Below, piece by piece: positions 51,405-60,481 of a DNA stretch of 64,000 nt. The stretch lies in assembly GCF_004339805.1 (NCBI RefSeq), contig NZ_SLUI01000018.1:30964-94963 (forward strand), written 5' to 3'. A program made the position numbers and the translations under genes. Each line of letters opens with the position of its first letter. Position 1 is the stretch's first letter. Source of the stretch: Anaerospora hongkongensis (GTDB lineage Bacteria; Bacillota; Negativicutes; Sporomusales; DSM-15969). The notes under the pieces are model-generated. The model was not told where the DNA came from, did not search any database, and saw nothing but the letters and a program-made list of their open reading frames with translations.

Positions 51405-52332
51405 TTTAGCAGGTCAAAGTATTATACTGGGGATTATTGCAACCGGTATCCGCCTGGCTACTCCTTATCTGCTGGCGGCTTTGGGCGAAATGTTTACCCA
51501 GCGGTCCGGGATCTATAACCTGGGGCTGGAAGGCGTCATGCTGATGGGCGCTTTTTCAGGCTTCTATGTTAGCCTTACCACCGGAAATCCGTATCTTGGC
51601 TTAGCTGCAGGTGTTGCAATAGGGGCACTGATGGGCGTTATCATGGGCATCGTCAGCATCACCTTAAAAGCGGAGCAAGGAATCAGCGGTATTGGATTAT
51701 ATATGTTTGGCTGGGGGCTGTCGGGATTATTTTTCCGGCTGTACGTGGGCGGCATCACTACCATTGAGGGTCTGAAAGCGGTCAGAATTCCGCTGCTTGC
51801 CGATATTCCCTTGCTTGGCAGTATCCTGTTTGAGCATAATGTGGTCGTTTATCTGGCTTTTATACTTGTCCCTATTTGCTGGTTTGTTTTATACAGGACA
51901 ACCTGGGGCTTAAAAGTGCGGGCTGTCGGTACTACTCCGCAGGCGGCAGACACGCTGGGCGTCGGTGTTGACCGGGTTCGTTATCAATGTCTGATCCTGG
52001 GAAGCATGATGGGCGGTCTGGCAGGTGCGGCTTTAACCATCGGCAATACTCACATCTTCGCCGATAATATTATTGCCGGCAGGGGGTTTATTGCTGTTGC
52101 TCTGGTATATTTCGGGCGCTGGAGCCCTTGGGGGATTTTAGCAGGATCACTGCTGTTCAGTATGGCTGATTCGGTACAACTGTGGGTACAGGTTATCGGT
52201 ATCGCGTTTCCTTATGAATTAGCGGTTATACTGCCGTATGTGGTTACTATTATCGCACTGGCTATGACCTTTGGACGTATCTGGGCCCCTGCCGCACTTG
52301 GCAGGCCCTTTGAAAGAGGCGCCCGGGGATAG
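51397..52332 (+). CDS. BMP-type nucleoside ABC transporter permease 2
   Basis: 311 residues, about 8 helices. RSGIYNLGLEGVMLMGAFSG near 37-56 and FADNIIAGRGFIAVALVYFG near 223 are the second-permease motifs; the coupling loop is VRAVGTTPQAADTLGV. ATG at 51397 follows GGAGGAG. Partner of the preceding permease. Confidence 0.9.
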   Translation: MDNLAGQSIILGIIATGIRLATPYLLAALGEMFTQRSGIYNLGLEGVMLMGAFSGFYVSLTTGNPYLGLAAGVAIGALMGVIMGIVSITLKAEQGISGIGLYMFGWGLSGLFFRLYVGGITTIEGLKAVRIPLLADIPLLGSILFEHNVVVYLAFILVPICWFVLYRTTWGLKVRAVGTTPQAADTLGVGVDRVRYQCLILGSMMGGLAGAALTIGNTHIFADNIIAGRGFIAVALVYFGRWSPWGILAGSLLFSMADSVQLWVQVIGIAFPYELAVILPYVVTIIALAMTFGRIWAPAALGRPFERGARG

Positions 52333-52365
52333 TATATAGGTTGATAAAGAAGAGGGGGAAGAGGA

Positions 52366-53373
52366 ATGGAACGTATGATGAGGTTAACAAAACTGTTATT
52401 GGTTTTTCTCGTGGCACTGTCCTTATTCGTAACTGGCTGTGGCTCCAAGCCAAGTGCACCTGCTGCTGAGGCACCAAAGGCGAAAAAATTAAAAGTAGCC
52501 CTGGTCATTCCCAGCACGGTAGATGATCTGGCCTGGTCTCAGTCTATGTATGAAGTGTTAAAGAAAAATGACAAAATTGAGCTGGCTGTTAGTGAACGGA
52601 TGGGAAAACCCGTTGATGCAAGTGCTGCGGTGCGGCAATATGCCACGCAGGGGTATGATATTATCTTTGCTCATGGCGCTCAATACTATGGTGTTTTAAA
52701 AGAAATTGCCCCTGAGTTCCCTAAAATTACCTTTGCTTACGGTACAGGAGCACAAACAGGTCCTAATATTATAGCTTATGATCCGCAAGCCCAGGAAGGC
52801 GCTTATTTATTAGGCTTACTCGCAGGCAAAATGACTAAATCCAAAACCGTTGGAATTGTCGGTCCCGTAGAAGCAGGCGATGCCATCAAATATAACCGGG
52901 GCTTCCAGCAAGGTGTCGCTGCTGCGAATGCTGACGTTAAGCTGCGCATTGCTTATACCGGTTCATTTGGTGATCTGGTGAAAGCCGGGGAAATTGCCAA
53001 AACTCATATTGATGCCGGTGCTGACGTTCTGACCGGTTCTTCCCAGCAAGTGCCTGGCGCAATTAAGGCTGCTGCTGATAAGCCTGGTACGTACTGGCTG
53101 TCTACTGATATGGATCAAAGCAGCATTGCGCCGGATACTGTACTTGCCGCACAAGTATACAACTGGGATAAAATTATCAGCAAGATGATTGAGCTGCGCA
53201 ACCAAGGCACGGTTGGTGGTCAGCATTTAACATTATCCTTTGCAGATGGGACACTGGATCTGAAATACAATCCCAAATTAGCGGATAAAATACCGCAGGA
53301 TGTTAAAGATGCTGTTGAAAAAGCGAAAAAAGACATAGCCAGCGGCGCGCTGAAAATTGATGTATCGAAATAA
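52366..53373 (+). CDS. BMP-family substrate-binding lipoprotein
   Basis: 335 residues. A lipoprotein signal peptide ends at FVTGCGSK (lipobox Cys near 25), with a short Ala/Pro linker, so it is anchored outside the membrane. The Bmp domain (about 40-320) has VALVIPSTVDDLAWSQSMYE, GYDIIFAHGAQY, GPVEAGDAIKYNRGFQQG and ADVLTGSSQQVPGA. BMP/PnrA-type proteins bind purine nucleosides in several bacteria. GGGGGAAGAGG precedes the ATG. It lies in the transporter operon before the ATPase. Confidence 0.92.
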   Translation: MERMMRLTKLLLVFLVALSLFVTGCGSKPSAPAAEAPKAKKLKVALVIPSTVDDLAWSQSMYEVLKKNDKIELAVSERMGKPVDASAAVRQYATQGYDIIFAHGAQYYGVLKEIAPEFPKITFAYGTGAQTGPNIIAYDPQAQEGAYLLGLLAGKMTKSKTVGIVGPVEAGDAIKYNRGFQQGVAAANADVKLRIAYTGSFGDLVKAGEIAKTHIDAGADVLTGSSQQVPGAIKAAADKPGTYWLSTDMDQSSIAPDTVLAAQVYNWDKIISKMIELRNQGTVGGQHLTLSFADGTLDLKYNPKLADKIPQDVKDAVEKAKKDIASGALKIDVSK

Positions 53374-53403
53374 ATGATGATGTACCGGGGAGAGGTGAAT
53401 ACA

Positions 53404-54930
53404 GTGACTCAACAAATCGAATATTTGGAAATGAGGGGTATCACCAAGCGATTTCCCGGTGTACTCAGTAATGATAATGTCAGTATTCAAATTAAATCAG
53501 GGGAAATTTTGGCACTGCTTGGTGAAAACGGAGCCGGCAAAACAACCTTAATGAATACGCTGTACGGTCTGTATCAGCCGGATGGCGGTGAAATACGCAT
53601 TAATGGTCAGGCGGTGCAGATCGAATCACCCCGGCGAGCGATCGAACTGGGAATTGGTATGGTTCATCAGCATTTTATGCTGGTGCCTACTTTAACGGTC
53701 AGTGAGAATATAGCGCTTGGCCTGCCCTCGGGGAAAGGTCCGTTTTTAGACTTGAAGGCTGTTGCGGCTAAAATACGGGAGATCTCGGCCACCTACGGAC
53801 TCAGCGTCAATCCTGAGGCGTATGTCTGGCAGTTAAGTGTTGGCGAGCAGCAGCGGGTCGAAATTGTCAAGGCTTTGTACCGCGGTGCCCGGCTGCTCAT
53901 CCTGGATGAGCCAACTGCTGTGTTGACACCGCAGGAAGCGGCTGAATTAGTGGCACTGCTCCGGAATATGGCTGCCCAGGGCCGGGCAGTAATTATTATC
54001 AGCCACAAGCTTAGCGAAGTAATGGCGATCAGCGATTCTGTCACGGTCCTGCGCGACGGGAAATTGGTGGCAACCGTAGAGACCGGCTCCACCAATCCGA
54101 AAGAACTTGCTCAAATGATGGTAGGCCGTGAGATGAAACCATTGCAGCGAGAAGCATTAGCGGGTTGTGGCGATACGCTGCTGCGCGTTGCTGACCTGGA
54201 AGTAGCCGGTGACAAAGGCACGCCTGCGTTAAAGGGGATCTCCTTTACGGTAGCAGCCGGTGAAATTCTGGGTGTTGCCGGGGTTTCCGGCAACGGGCAG
54301 AAAGAATTGGCCGAGGCGGTCAGCGGCTTGCGCAAGGTGGAAAAAGGAAATGCAGTCCTGTGTGGCAGGGATATTACTAATCTGGCACCAGATGCAATAA
54401 TAAAACATGGTTTGGGCTATATTCCGGAAGACCGGCTGCATGTAGGTACGATTGGCGCTTTTTCCATTTGGGAAAATATGATTCTGAAAGATCACCATTG
54501 CCTGCCGTATTCCCGTTGCGGTTTTCTTCAGAATAAAACAATCCAAAAACGCAGCATTGAGCTGGTGAAGGCCTATGGTGTAAAAACACCGCATTTAAAT
54601 ACGCCGACAGGCCGCTTATCAGGCGGCAATATACAGCGGCTGATTCTGGCGAGGGAGATCACCCGGGCGCCCAAAGTGTTGATTGCCGCTTATCCAACAC
54701 GCGGGCTGGATATCGGCGCTACCGAATATGTTCATTCAATGCTGCTGAAAGCGCGAGAGCAAGGAATGGGTGTTGTGGTTATTTCGGAAGACCTGGAAGA
54801 AATACAAAAGCTGAGCGATCGCATAGCGGTCTTTTACGATGGTCAAATTATGGATATTCTGCCTGCTGATGAAGCTGATGAGCAAAAGCTGGGCATGCTG
54901 ATGGCGGGCATGAACGAACAGGCCGGGTAA
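53404..54930 (+). CDS. BMP-type nucleoside ABC transporter, fused double ATPase
   Basis: 508 residues from the GTG at 53404; earlier in-frame ATG and GTG codons leave no ribosome-site spacing from GGGGAGAGG. Two ATPase domains: the first has Walker A LGENGAGKTT near 38, Q-loop, signature LSVGEQQR and Walker B LILDEPTA; the second has GVSGNGQKE in place of Walker A, signature LSGGNIQRL and AAYPTRGLD in place of Walker B. This asymmetry (one active, one degenerate site) is normal for RbsA/BMP-type ATPases. It powers the two permeases encoded upstream. A strong terminator follows. Confidence 0.92.
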   Translation: MTQQIEYLEMRGITKRFPGVLSNDNVSIQIKSGEILALLGENGAGKTTLMNTLYGLYQPDGGEIRINGQAVQIESPRRAIELGIGMVHQHFMLVPTLTVSENIALGLPSGKGPFLDLKAVAAKIREISATYGLSVNPEAYVWQLSVGEQQRVEIVKALYRGARLLILDEPTAVLTPQEAAELVALLRNMAAQGRAVIIISHKLSEVMAISDSVTVLRDGKLVATVETGSTNPKELAQMMVGREMKPLQREALAGCGDTLLRVADLEVAGDKGTPALKGISFTVAAGEILGVAGVSGNGQKELAEAVSGLRKVEKGNAVLCGRDITNLAPDAIIKHGLGYIPEDRLHVGTIGAFSIWENMILKDHHCLPYSRCGFLQNKTIQKRSIELVKAYGVKTPHLNTPTGRLSGGNIQRLILAREITRAPKVLIAAYPTRGLDIGATEYVHSMLLKAREQGMGVVVISEDLEEIQKLSDRIAVFYDGQIMDILPADEADEQKLGMLMAGMNEQAG

Positions 54931-54953
54931 AGTAAGCAAACTGAGGGAACGAA

Positions 54954-54988
54954 AGAGAACTTCTTGAAAAAGAGGTTCTCTTTTTTTT
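54954..54988 (+). terminator. Terminator of the transporter operon
   Basis: AGAGAACTTCTT (54954-54965) pairs with AAGAGGTTCTCT (54970-54981), followed by eight T residues. Confidence 0.9.
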
Positions 54989-55028
54989 GTGCCTTCATTT
55001 GCGAGCATTTACGCTCAGACTCAAAAAG

Positions 55029-55086
55029 TGTGTCAGTGAAACCGTCCGTGCGTCATGTGAAGAAGGGGGGATGTCCCCCTTTGGGG
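55029..55086. repeat. Relic of a GGACGGTTTCACTGACAC-type repeat and adjacent hairpin
   Basis: GTGTCAGTGAAACCGTCC (55031-) is the reverse complement of a palindrome-type repeat related to the tandem units at 45006. It is followed by AAGGGGG/CCCCCTT (55063-55081). The 234-base gap ahead of flgD holds no gene; a weak sigma-28-like TAAA-N15-GCGAAACT (near 55156) is not convincing. Confidence 0.4.
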
Positions 55087-55222
55087 CCAGGGAAACTACC
55101 GGCGCTGAACAGCTTGTTTTGTTGAAAAATAGTTTGTTTTGGTTTTGCTTTTTAATTAAATCTAAATAATCATTTGCGAAACTAACTATAACCAGCTAAA
55201 TCACCTTTTAGGGGGAGTACAA

Positions 55223-55657
55223 ATGAGTATTAATTCAAGTGCTTTATTATCAACTACAAGTTCAACGAGTTCCAGTACCTCCAGCAGTTCTACCACCGGC
55301 AGCACCAGTCTGGATTTTGAGTCCTTTCTGGAACTTCTGGCAGCGGAGCTCAAGTATCAGGATCCTACCGATCCAGTTAGTGCTACCGAATATGTTACGC
55401 AAATGACGCAAATCAGCTCATTATCCCAGTTGTCGAGTATTTACAGCACCGTCAATAACGTTAGCGCCTACAGCATGATTGGCAAAGAGGCTGCTTATAC
55501 AACAACTGATTCCTCAGGCAATAGTTATTCCGGTTCCGGTATTGTCCAATCGGTAACAGTATCGGGCAGCAATACGTATGTCAATGTTGGCGGAACAACC
55601 GTGTTGCTTAGCTCGATTACGCAGGTTAGCAGCGCCGACGATACGGCTAACGCTTAA
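55223..55657 (+). CDS. flgD: Flagellar hook-assembly scaffold FlgD
   Basis: 144 residues, short but normal for the Firmicute form that lacks the C-terminal Ig/FLN module. After a Ser/Thr-rich N-terminus (residues 5-28) the conserved core is LDFESFLELLAAELKYQDPTDPVSATEYVTQM, followed by QLSSI and YSMIGKEAAY. FlgD caps the growing hook and lets FlgE subunits add. GGGGGAG precedes the ATG. First gene of the flgD-flgE-flgK-flgK-flgL-fliD run. Confidence 0.9.
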   Translation: MSINSSALLSTTSSTSSSTSSSSTTGSTSLDFESFLELLAAELKYQDPTDPVSATEYVTQMTQISSLSQLSSIYSTVNNVSAYSMIGKEAAYTTTDSSGNSYSGSGIVQSVTVSGSNTYVNVGGTTVLLSSITQVSSADDTANA

Positions 55658-55754
55658 AAACATTCCCGGCCGGACCCCATCGGGGAGGCTGAACTATTTC
55701 TAAACGACTGATGAAATAGCAAACCATAAATAACGAGTGAGAGGGTGCTTCTCT

Positions 55755-57428
55755 ATGATGACCGCATTTTTTTCCGGTGTTTCCGGTCTTAAGGCTCAGC
55801 AGACAAGCCTGGATGTAATCGGTAATAATATTTCGAATGTCAGTACGACTGGCTACAAATCACAGCGCGTCAGTTTCAGTGATTTACTCAGTCAGACAAT
55901 TAGCGGTGCTTCTTCCTCAACCGCCACCAAAGGGGGAACTAACGCCAAGCAGATTGGTCTCGGTGTCAGCGTTGGCAGCATTGATACACTGATGACGGTA
56001 GGCAGCACACAATCTACCGGGGTTGCCACTGACGTATCCATTAGTGGCGACGGATTTTTTATTGTCTCCGGCGGCTCCAGCGGGGAATATCAATTTACCA
56101 GAGCAGGTAATTTTGATGTCGATGAGGATGGCAATCTGACAGTCGGCGGCTATAAGGTTTGCGGCTGGCAAGAGTATACCATAGATGCAGACGGCAACTA
56201 TGTGTTCAACAGCGACAAGGCTGTAGAGCCAATTAACTTATATTCTGATTCTTATAATGGCAATAAAAAAATTCTTGCTGCTGAGGCCACTACAGCTGCC
56301 ACATTTGCCGGTAATCTTGATCCGTCTAAAAGTGTAGTGGAAGGTGCCACGCTTTACAATATAGGCGATACATCCAATCTTACCTTTGATCAGACATCTA
56401 CCATCACGGTTTATGATGAACAAGGCAATAACTACGATATAGCGGTTAACTGGAAAAAATGTGCGATTGATTCTTCTACGAATCAAACCAGCTGGTACTG
56501 GGAAGCAAGCTCGACTGACGGCATGTCAATCAGCCCTGCCAGCGGTTATATTGTATTAAATGCCGATGGTACAGTTGCAGAAAACAATTCTACTGCTATT
56601 GGGACCAATACAATACCGGCAGCTTCAACAATTGATACTACTGCAACGAATACTACTGGCTATGCCAATAGTAATATTGCGGCAAGCACTGGATTAACAG
56701 CAGGTGCTTATACCATTACGGTAGCGGCTGCAGCCAGCGGCACTGCCGGCAGCTATGATATAAAGCTGACCGATGCAGACGGTACTACCTATACGGTGAC
56801 CGATTCGACTGATGGCGCAGCAACTTTTACCACTGCAGCGGGAACGGTTACACTGTCCGCACCTGCAACTCTTACCGAGGGTTCAACTACTTTCAATTAT
56901 ACTGCTGAGTCGACAAACTCCTATACGAAGGATACTACTCCGACTCTGACGCTGACGCCAACCAATGGAAGCGTAGCTGCCTTTGATGTGAACATGGACT
57001 TCTCTGACCTCCTTTCCTATACCAGCAGTACTACCAGTAAAGTAACCGGTACTCCCAATGGTTATGAATCAGGAGAATTACAAAGCGTCAGCATTTCTTC
57101 CGACGGAACGATTGTCGGCACATACAGTAATGGGCAGTCTCAGGCCCTAGCTAAAATTGCCCTTGCAACTTTTACGAATCCGGAAGGTCTCGAAAAAGTC
57201 GGCAGCAACCTATATGCAGTTAGCGCCAATTCCGGTAATTATACGACAGTTGTTGCCGGCAGCGGCGGATCGGGGACACTCAGCGCAGGTACGCTGGAAA
57301 TGTCCAACGTGGATCTGGCAGAACAGTTCAGCAACATGATGATCAGCCAACGGGCGTATCAGGCTAACAGCAAGGTTATTTCCACCGCTGATGAGATGCT
57401 GCAGTCGCTCATTAACATGGTAGGCTGA
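55755..57428 (+). CDS. flgE: Flagellar hook protein FlgE with large Ala/Thr/Ser-rich insert
   Basis: About 557 residues. The N-terminus MTAFFSGVSGLKAQQTSLDV, NNISNVSTTGYKSQRVSF and the C-terminus NVDLAEQFSNMMISQRAYQA and STADEML are the conserved rod/hook D0-D1 segments. Between about 265 and 420 lies a low-complexity Ala/Thr/Ser-rich domain (repeats of TTATN, TAGAYTI, AGSYDI), which probably forms the outer D2/D3 domains and is variable between species. The ATG at 55755 is preferred: GAGAGGG is about 9 bases upstream. It is exported by the flagellar type III system; no signal peptide. Confidence 0.9.
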   Translation: MMTAFFSGVSGLKAQQTSLDVIGNNISNVSTTGYKSQRVSFSDLLSQTISGASSSTATKGGTNAKQIGLGVSVGSIDTLMTVGSTQSTGVATDVSISGDGFFIVSGGSSGEYQFTRAGNFDVDEDGNLTVGGYKVCGWQEYTIDADGNYVFNSDKAVEPINLYSDSYNGNKKILAAEATTAATFAGNLDPSKSVVEGATLYNIGDTSNLTFDQTSTITVYDEQGNNYDIAVNWKKCAIDSSTNQTSWYWEASSTDGMSISPASGYIVLNADGTVAENNSTAIGTNTIPAASTIDTTATNTTGYANSNIAASTGLTAGAYTITVAAAASGTAGSYDIKLTDADGTTYTVTDSTDGAATFTTAAGTVTLSAPATLTEGSTTFNYTAESTNSYTKDTTPTLTLTPTNGSVAAFDVNMDFSDLLSYTSSTTSKVTGTPNGYESGELQSVSISSDGTIVGTYSNGQSQALAKIALATFTNPEGLEKVGSNLYAVSANSGNYTTVVAGSGGSGTLSAGTLEMSNVDLAEQFSNMMISQRAYQANSKVISTADEMLQSLINMVG

Positions 57429-57430
57429 TT

Positions 57431-58903
57431 ATGGGATCGACTTTTAGTACGTACAATATAGCCTATTCAGGCATGTATACCAGTCAGGCATCTTTGGCGG
57501 CAACCAGCAACAACCTGAGCAATGTTAGTACGACCGGTGCCTCCCGGACACGGGTGGCTGCAGCAGAACAGAATATTGTCAACGGCCAAACCTCTACCGG
57601 AACAGGAGTCAATGTACAATCGATTACCCGGGCGAGGGACCAATTGCTGGATAATACGTACCGAACGCAAAATGCCGATGCGAATTATTGGGCTGTAAAG
57701 AGCGGCAATCTTGAATATATGCAGGAAATACTGAGTGAATTTGAGACCGATGACGGAACAACAATCAACACCGGGTTGCAGCAGACGATTGAGGATTTTT
57801 TTAACTCCTGGGAGGAATTATCGAAAGATCCCAGCTCTCAGAGCAACCGGCAGGCGGTAACGGAGGCTGCCAGTTCACTCCTTAGTGCATTATCCACTAT
57901 TGACAGTCAGCTCCAGCAATTACAGGCAGATGCCGTAGCGGGCGTACGGGATGGAATAGACAGTCTGAATTCCATGGCAGGGCAGGTGGCGGAACTTAAT
58001 AGGCAAATTACTGTGGCTGAGGCAGGTGGCGGCGAGGCGAGCTATCTAAGAGATCAGCGTGATAACTTGCTTGATCAGATGTCTGCTCTCGCCGGAATCA
58101 GCACTATAGAATCAAATGGTGTTTTACAGGTAACGCTGGGAGGGGTGACACTGGTCAACGGCACCACGGCTCACACCCTGACAGTACAAGGAGATGGCTC
58201 TGCAGAGCATCCCTTATCTATTGAATGGGATAATAGCTTTGATTGCACCAGTTCAATTACCAGCGGCAGCATTAAAGCGTATTTGGAAGACGCTGATCAG
58301 ACGGGCTACTCGGCAATTGATGCATCAGGAGACTACAATTTTACCACTACGGCCGCTAGCTCAATCAGTAGTCTGCGCCAGGGCTTGAACGACCTGATTA
58401 CCAGCATTGCTGCCGAGATTAATGCTTTGCATAGTTCAGGGGCAGATCTTAATGGTGATCAGGGACTTGATTTTTTTACGGTAATTGATGCGACTAAGCC
58501 GTTGAGTATTACGAATATCCAGGTCAACCCGGAATTGGACGATCCTGACAAGCTTGTTACAGCGGCGAGTGGTTCCAGTGGCGATAATAGCATTGCTCAG
58601 GCGATAAGTGATTTGAGTACGAAGCAGCTTTATCAGTTTGATGGCTTGTCTTTGGATATTACTAATTTTTATGCTGCTTTGACCTCCTGGATAGGGACAG
58701 CTGGTGACAATGCCGCCAGCAGTTACGCAACACAGGCTGCACTGGTAACCCAGGTAGATACGCAGCGGCAGGCGATTTCCGGGATATCCACCGACGAGGA
58801 GATGTCTAACCTAATTATGTATCAGAATGCTTATGCTGCCAGTGCGCGTGTTCTTAGCACCATAGACGGACTCATTGCCGGCCTGATTGAAGATTTAGGA
58901 TAA
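57431..58903 (+). CDS. flgK: FlgK-like hook-filament junction protein, paralogue 1
   Basis: 490 residues. D0-D1 ends are conserved: SAYNIAYSGMY-like FSTYNIAYSGMYTSQASL and SNNLSNVSTTGASRTRV at the start, then ISTDEEMSNLIMYQNAYAASARVLSTIDG at the end. The usual TPGYSRQ signature reads TTGASRTRV, which is unusual. The middle (about 110-400) has helical and beta regions like FlgK. It begins 3 bases after flgE and is followed by a second FlgK. Which of the two is the canonical junction protein is uncertain; this one is the more divergent. Confidence 0.8.
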   Translation: MGSTFSTYNIAYSGMYTSQASLAATSNNLSNVSTTGASRTRVAAAEQNIVNGQTSTGTGVNVQSITRARDQLLDNTYRTQNADANYWAVKSGNLEYMQEILSEFETDDGTTINTGLQQTIEDFFNSWEELSKDPSSQSNRQAVTEAASSLLSALSTIDSQLQQLQADAVAGVRDGIDSLNSMAGQVAELNRQITVAEAGGGEASYLRDQRDNLLDQMSALAGISTIESNGVLQVTLGGVTLVNGTTAHTLTVQGDGSAEHPLSIEWDNSFDCTSSITSGSIKAYLEDADQTGYSAIDASGDYNFTTTAASSISSLRQGLNDLITSIAAEINALHSSGADLNGDQGLDFFTVIDATKPLSITNIQVNPELDDPDKLVTAASGSSGDNSIAQAISDLSTKQLYQFDGLSLDITNFYAALTSWIGTAGDNAASSYATQAALVTQVDTQRQAISGISTDEEMSNLIMYQNAYAASARVLSTIDGLIAGLIEDLG

Positions 58904-58921
58904 TAAGAGGAGGGATGCGGC

Positions 58922-60466
58922 ATGGCCTCAACTTTTATGGGAATTAGCATTGCCAATCGCGGTCTGGCTGCCAGCCAGGCTGGCCTGGCAGTGACGACTA
59001 CTAATATGAGCAATGTAAATACTACCGGTTACTCGCGGCAGGTAGTTGCGCAGACTGCTGTGGGCCCTGCAGCCGTCTATAGCAGCAGCTATGTTGGCTC
59101 GGGTGTATCGGTTGACTCAATTGACCGGGTGCGAAGCTTCCGCCTGGATCAAAAATATTGGCAGGAAAATAGCTCTTTAGGTGGCTGGGAAGTTAAGTCT
59201 AATTACCTCCAGGAAGTAGAAACTGTTATAAACGGTACGGATGCTGACGGTTTTAGTGCAACAATGGAAGATTTCTATGCAGCTTTAGAGGATTTGTCTG
59301 CAGATCCCAGCAGTACTTCTGCCCGGTCCGTCGTCCTGGAAACGGGCAACTCCATCTGTGCCTATCTCAATGATACTGCCGAACGGTTGAATCAGCTGAG
59401 AACTGATCTTAACAGTGATGTCAAAACGGCTGTAGAGCAAATTAATTCGTATTCAAAGCAGATTGCGGATTTAAATCAGCAAATTACCGTTGCTGCCTCT
59501 TCCGGTGCATCTACCAATGAATTGGAAGATGCTCGGGATGCACTGCTTGATAAACTATCCGCGCTGGTGGATGTGGAAGTCACCCAGAAAAATGTTGGTA
59601 CAAGTGCTGATGGTAAAACTCTTACAACTCTTACTGTTACTGTGAACGGAGAAACTTTAGTTAACGGCAACAAAGCCAAACAGCTCGAATGCTACACAAT
59701 TACAGACGGCAGTTCAGATAATGGATTATATGGCATTCGCTGGGCCGACACAGGTAAAGAGTTTAATCCTGGTGATACCGGTCAAGTCAAAGCTTATTTG
59801 GATTTACGGGATGGAACGGGTACTGGCTCAGAATATAAGGGTATTCCTTACTATGCCAGCCAGCTGGATGAGTTTGCCCGGACTTTTGCAAAAGCCTTTA
59901 ATGAAGGCGTCTACAAAGACGGTACTGCCAGCGAGTACAGCGGACATGCCAGTGGAGTGGGGCTGGATAATTCCACTGGTATCCGGTTTTTTTCCTATGA
60001 CGGCCTTTCCACAGAAGAACTTATGGCCAGCGGCGCTACTACCGAGGCAGTGTATGAGAATATAACAGCATCGAATATTTCGCTGTCAAAGGATGTAGCG
60101 GCTGATGTGAATAAAATAGCAGCATCTTCTGCCAGCGGAGAAGCGGGGAATAATGAAGGTATCAGTGATCTGATCAGTATTTGTCAGGATACAAAAATGT
60201 TCAGCAGTGGTTCACCGGAGGATTTTTACAATTCGGTTGTCTCTACTCTTGGGACGGCCAGCTCTTATGCACAGCGCCAATATAAACTGCAGACCTCAAT
60301 TACCGATTATATTGAAAACAGCCGCTCGTCCGTATCCGGTGTTTCCTCTGACGAAGAGACTGTTAATCTGACGAAGTATCAATCGGCTTATGAAGCATCG
60401 GCCCAGGTCATCTCCGTATGGGACGATATTTATAAAACCACCATAAATATGGTGTCATCTGATTAG
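58922..60466 (+). CDS. flgK: FlgK hook-filament junction protein, paralogue 2
   Basis: 514 residues. GISIANRGLAASQAGLAVTT, SNVNTTGYSRQVVA (canonical NTxGYSRQ) and the C-terminal VSSDEETVNLTKYQSAYEASAQVISVWDDI are the FlgK D0-D1 segments. The central region has a helical D1 part (about 90-210) and a beta-rich part. It links the hook to FlgL and the filament. GAGGAGGG precedes the ATG at 58922. Because it has the intact signature it is the likelier true FlgK. Confidence 0.9.
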   Translation: MASTFMGISIANRGLAASQAGLAVTTTNMSNVNTTGYSRQVVAQTAVGPAAVYSSSYVGSGVSVDSIDRVRSFRLDQKYWQENSSLGGWEVKSNYLQEVETVINGTDADGFSATMEDFYAALEDLSADPSSTSARSVVLETGNSICAYLNDTAERLNQLRTDLNSDVKTAVEQINSYSKQIADLNQQITVAASSGASTNELEDARDALLDKLSALVDVEVTQKNVGTSADGKTLTTLTVTVNGETLVNGNKAKQLECYTITDGSSDNGLYGIRWADTGKEFNPGDTGQVKAYLDLRDGTGTGSEYKGIPYYASQLDEFARTFAKAFNEGVYKDGTASEYSGHASGVGLDNSTGIRFFSYDGLSTEELMASGATTEAVYENITASNISLSKDVAADVNKIAASSASGEAGNNEGISDLISICQDTKMFSSGSPEDFYNSVVSTLGTASSYAQRQYKLQTSITDYIENSRSSVSGVSSDEETVNLTKYQSAYEASAQVISVWDDIYKTTINMVSSD

Positions 60467-60481
60467 CAAGGAGGCTTTCTG

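Noticed and set aside
54989..55222. Possible c-di-GMP riboswitch before flgD
   Set aside because: The GEMM-I core sequences are not present; the hairpins are better explained by a repeat relic and a GGGGG/CCCCC stem.
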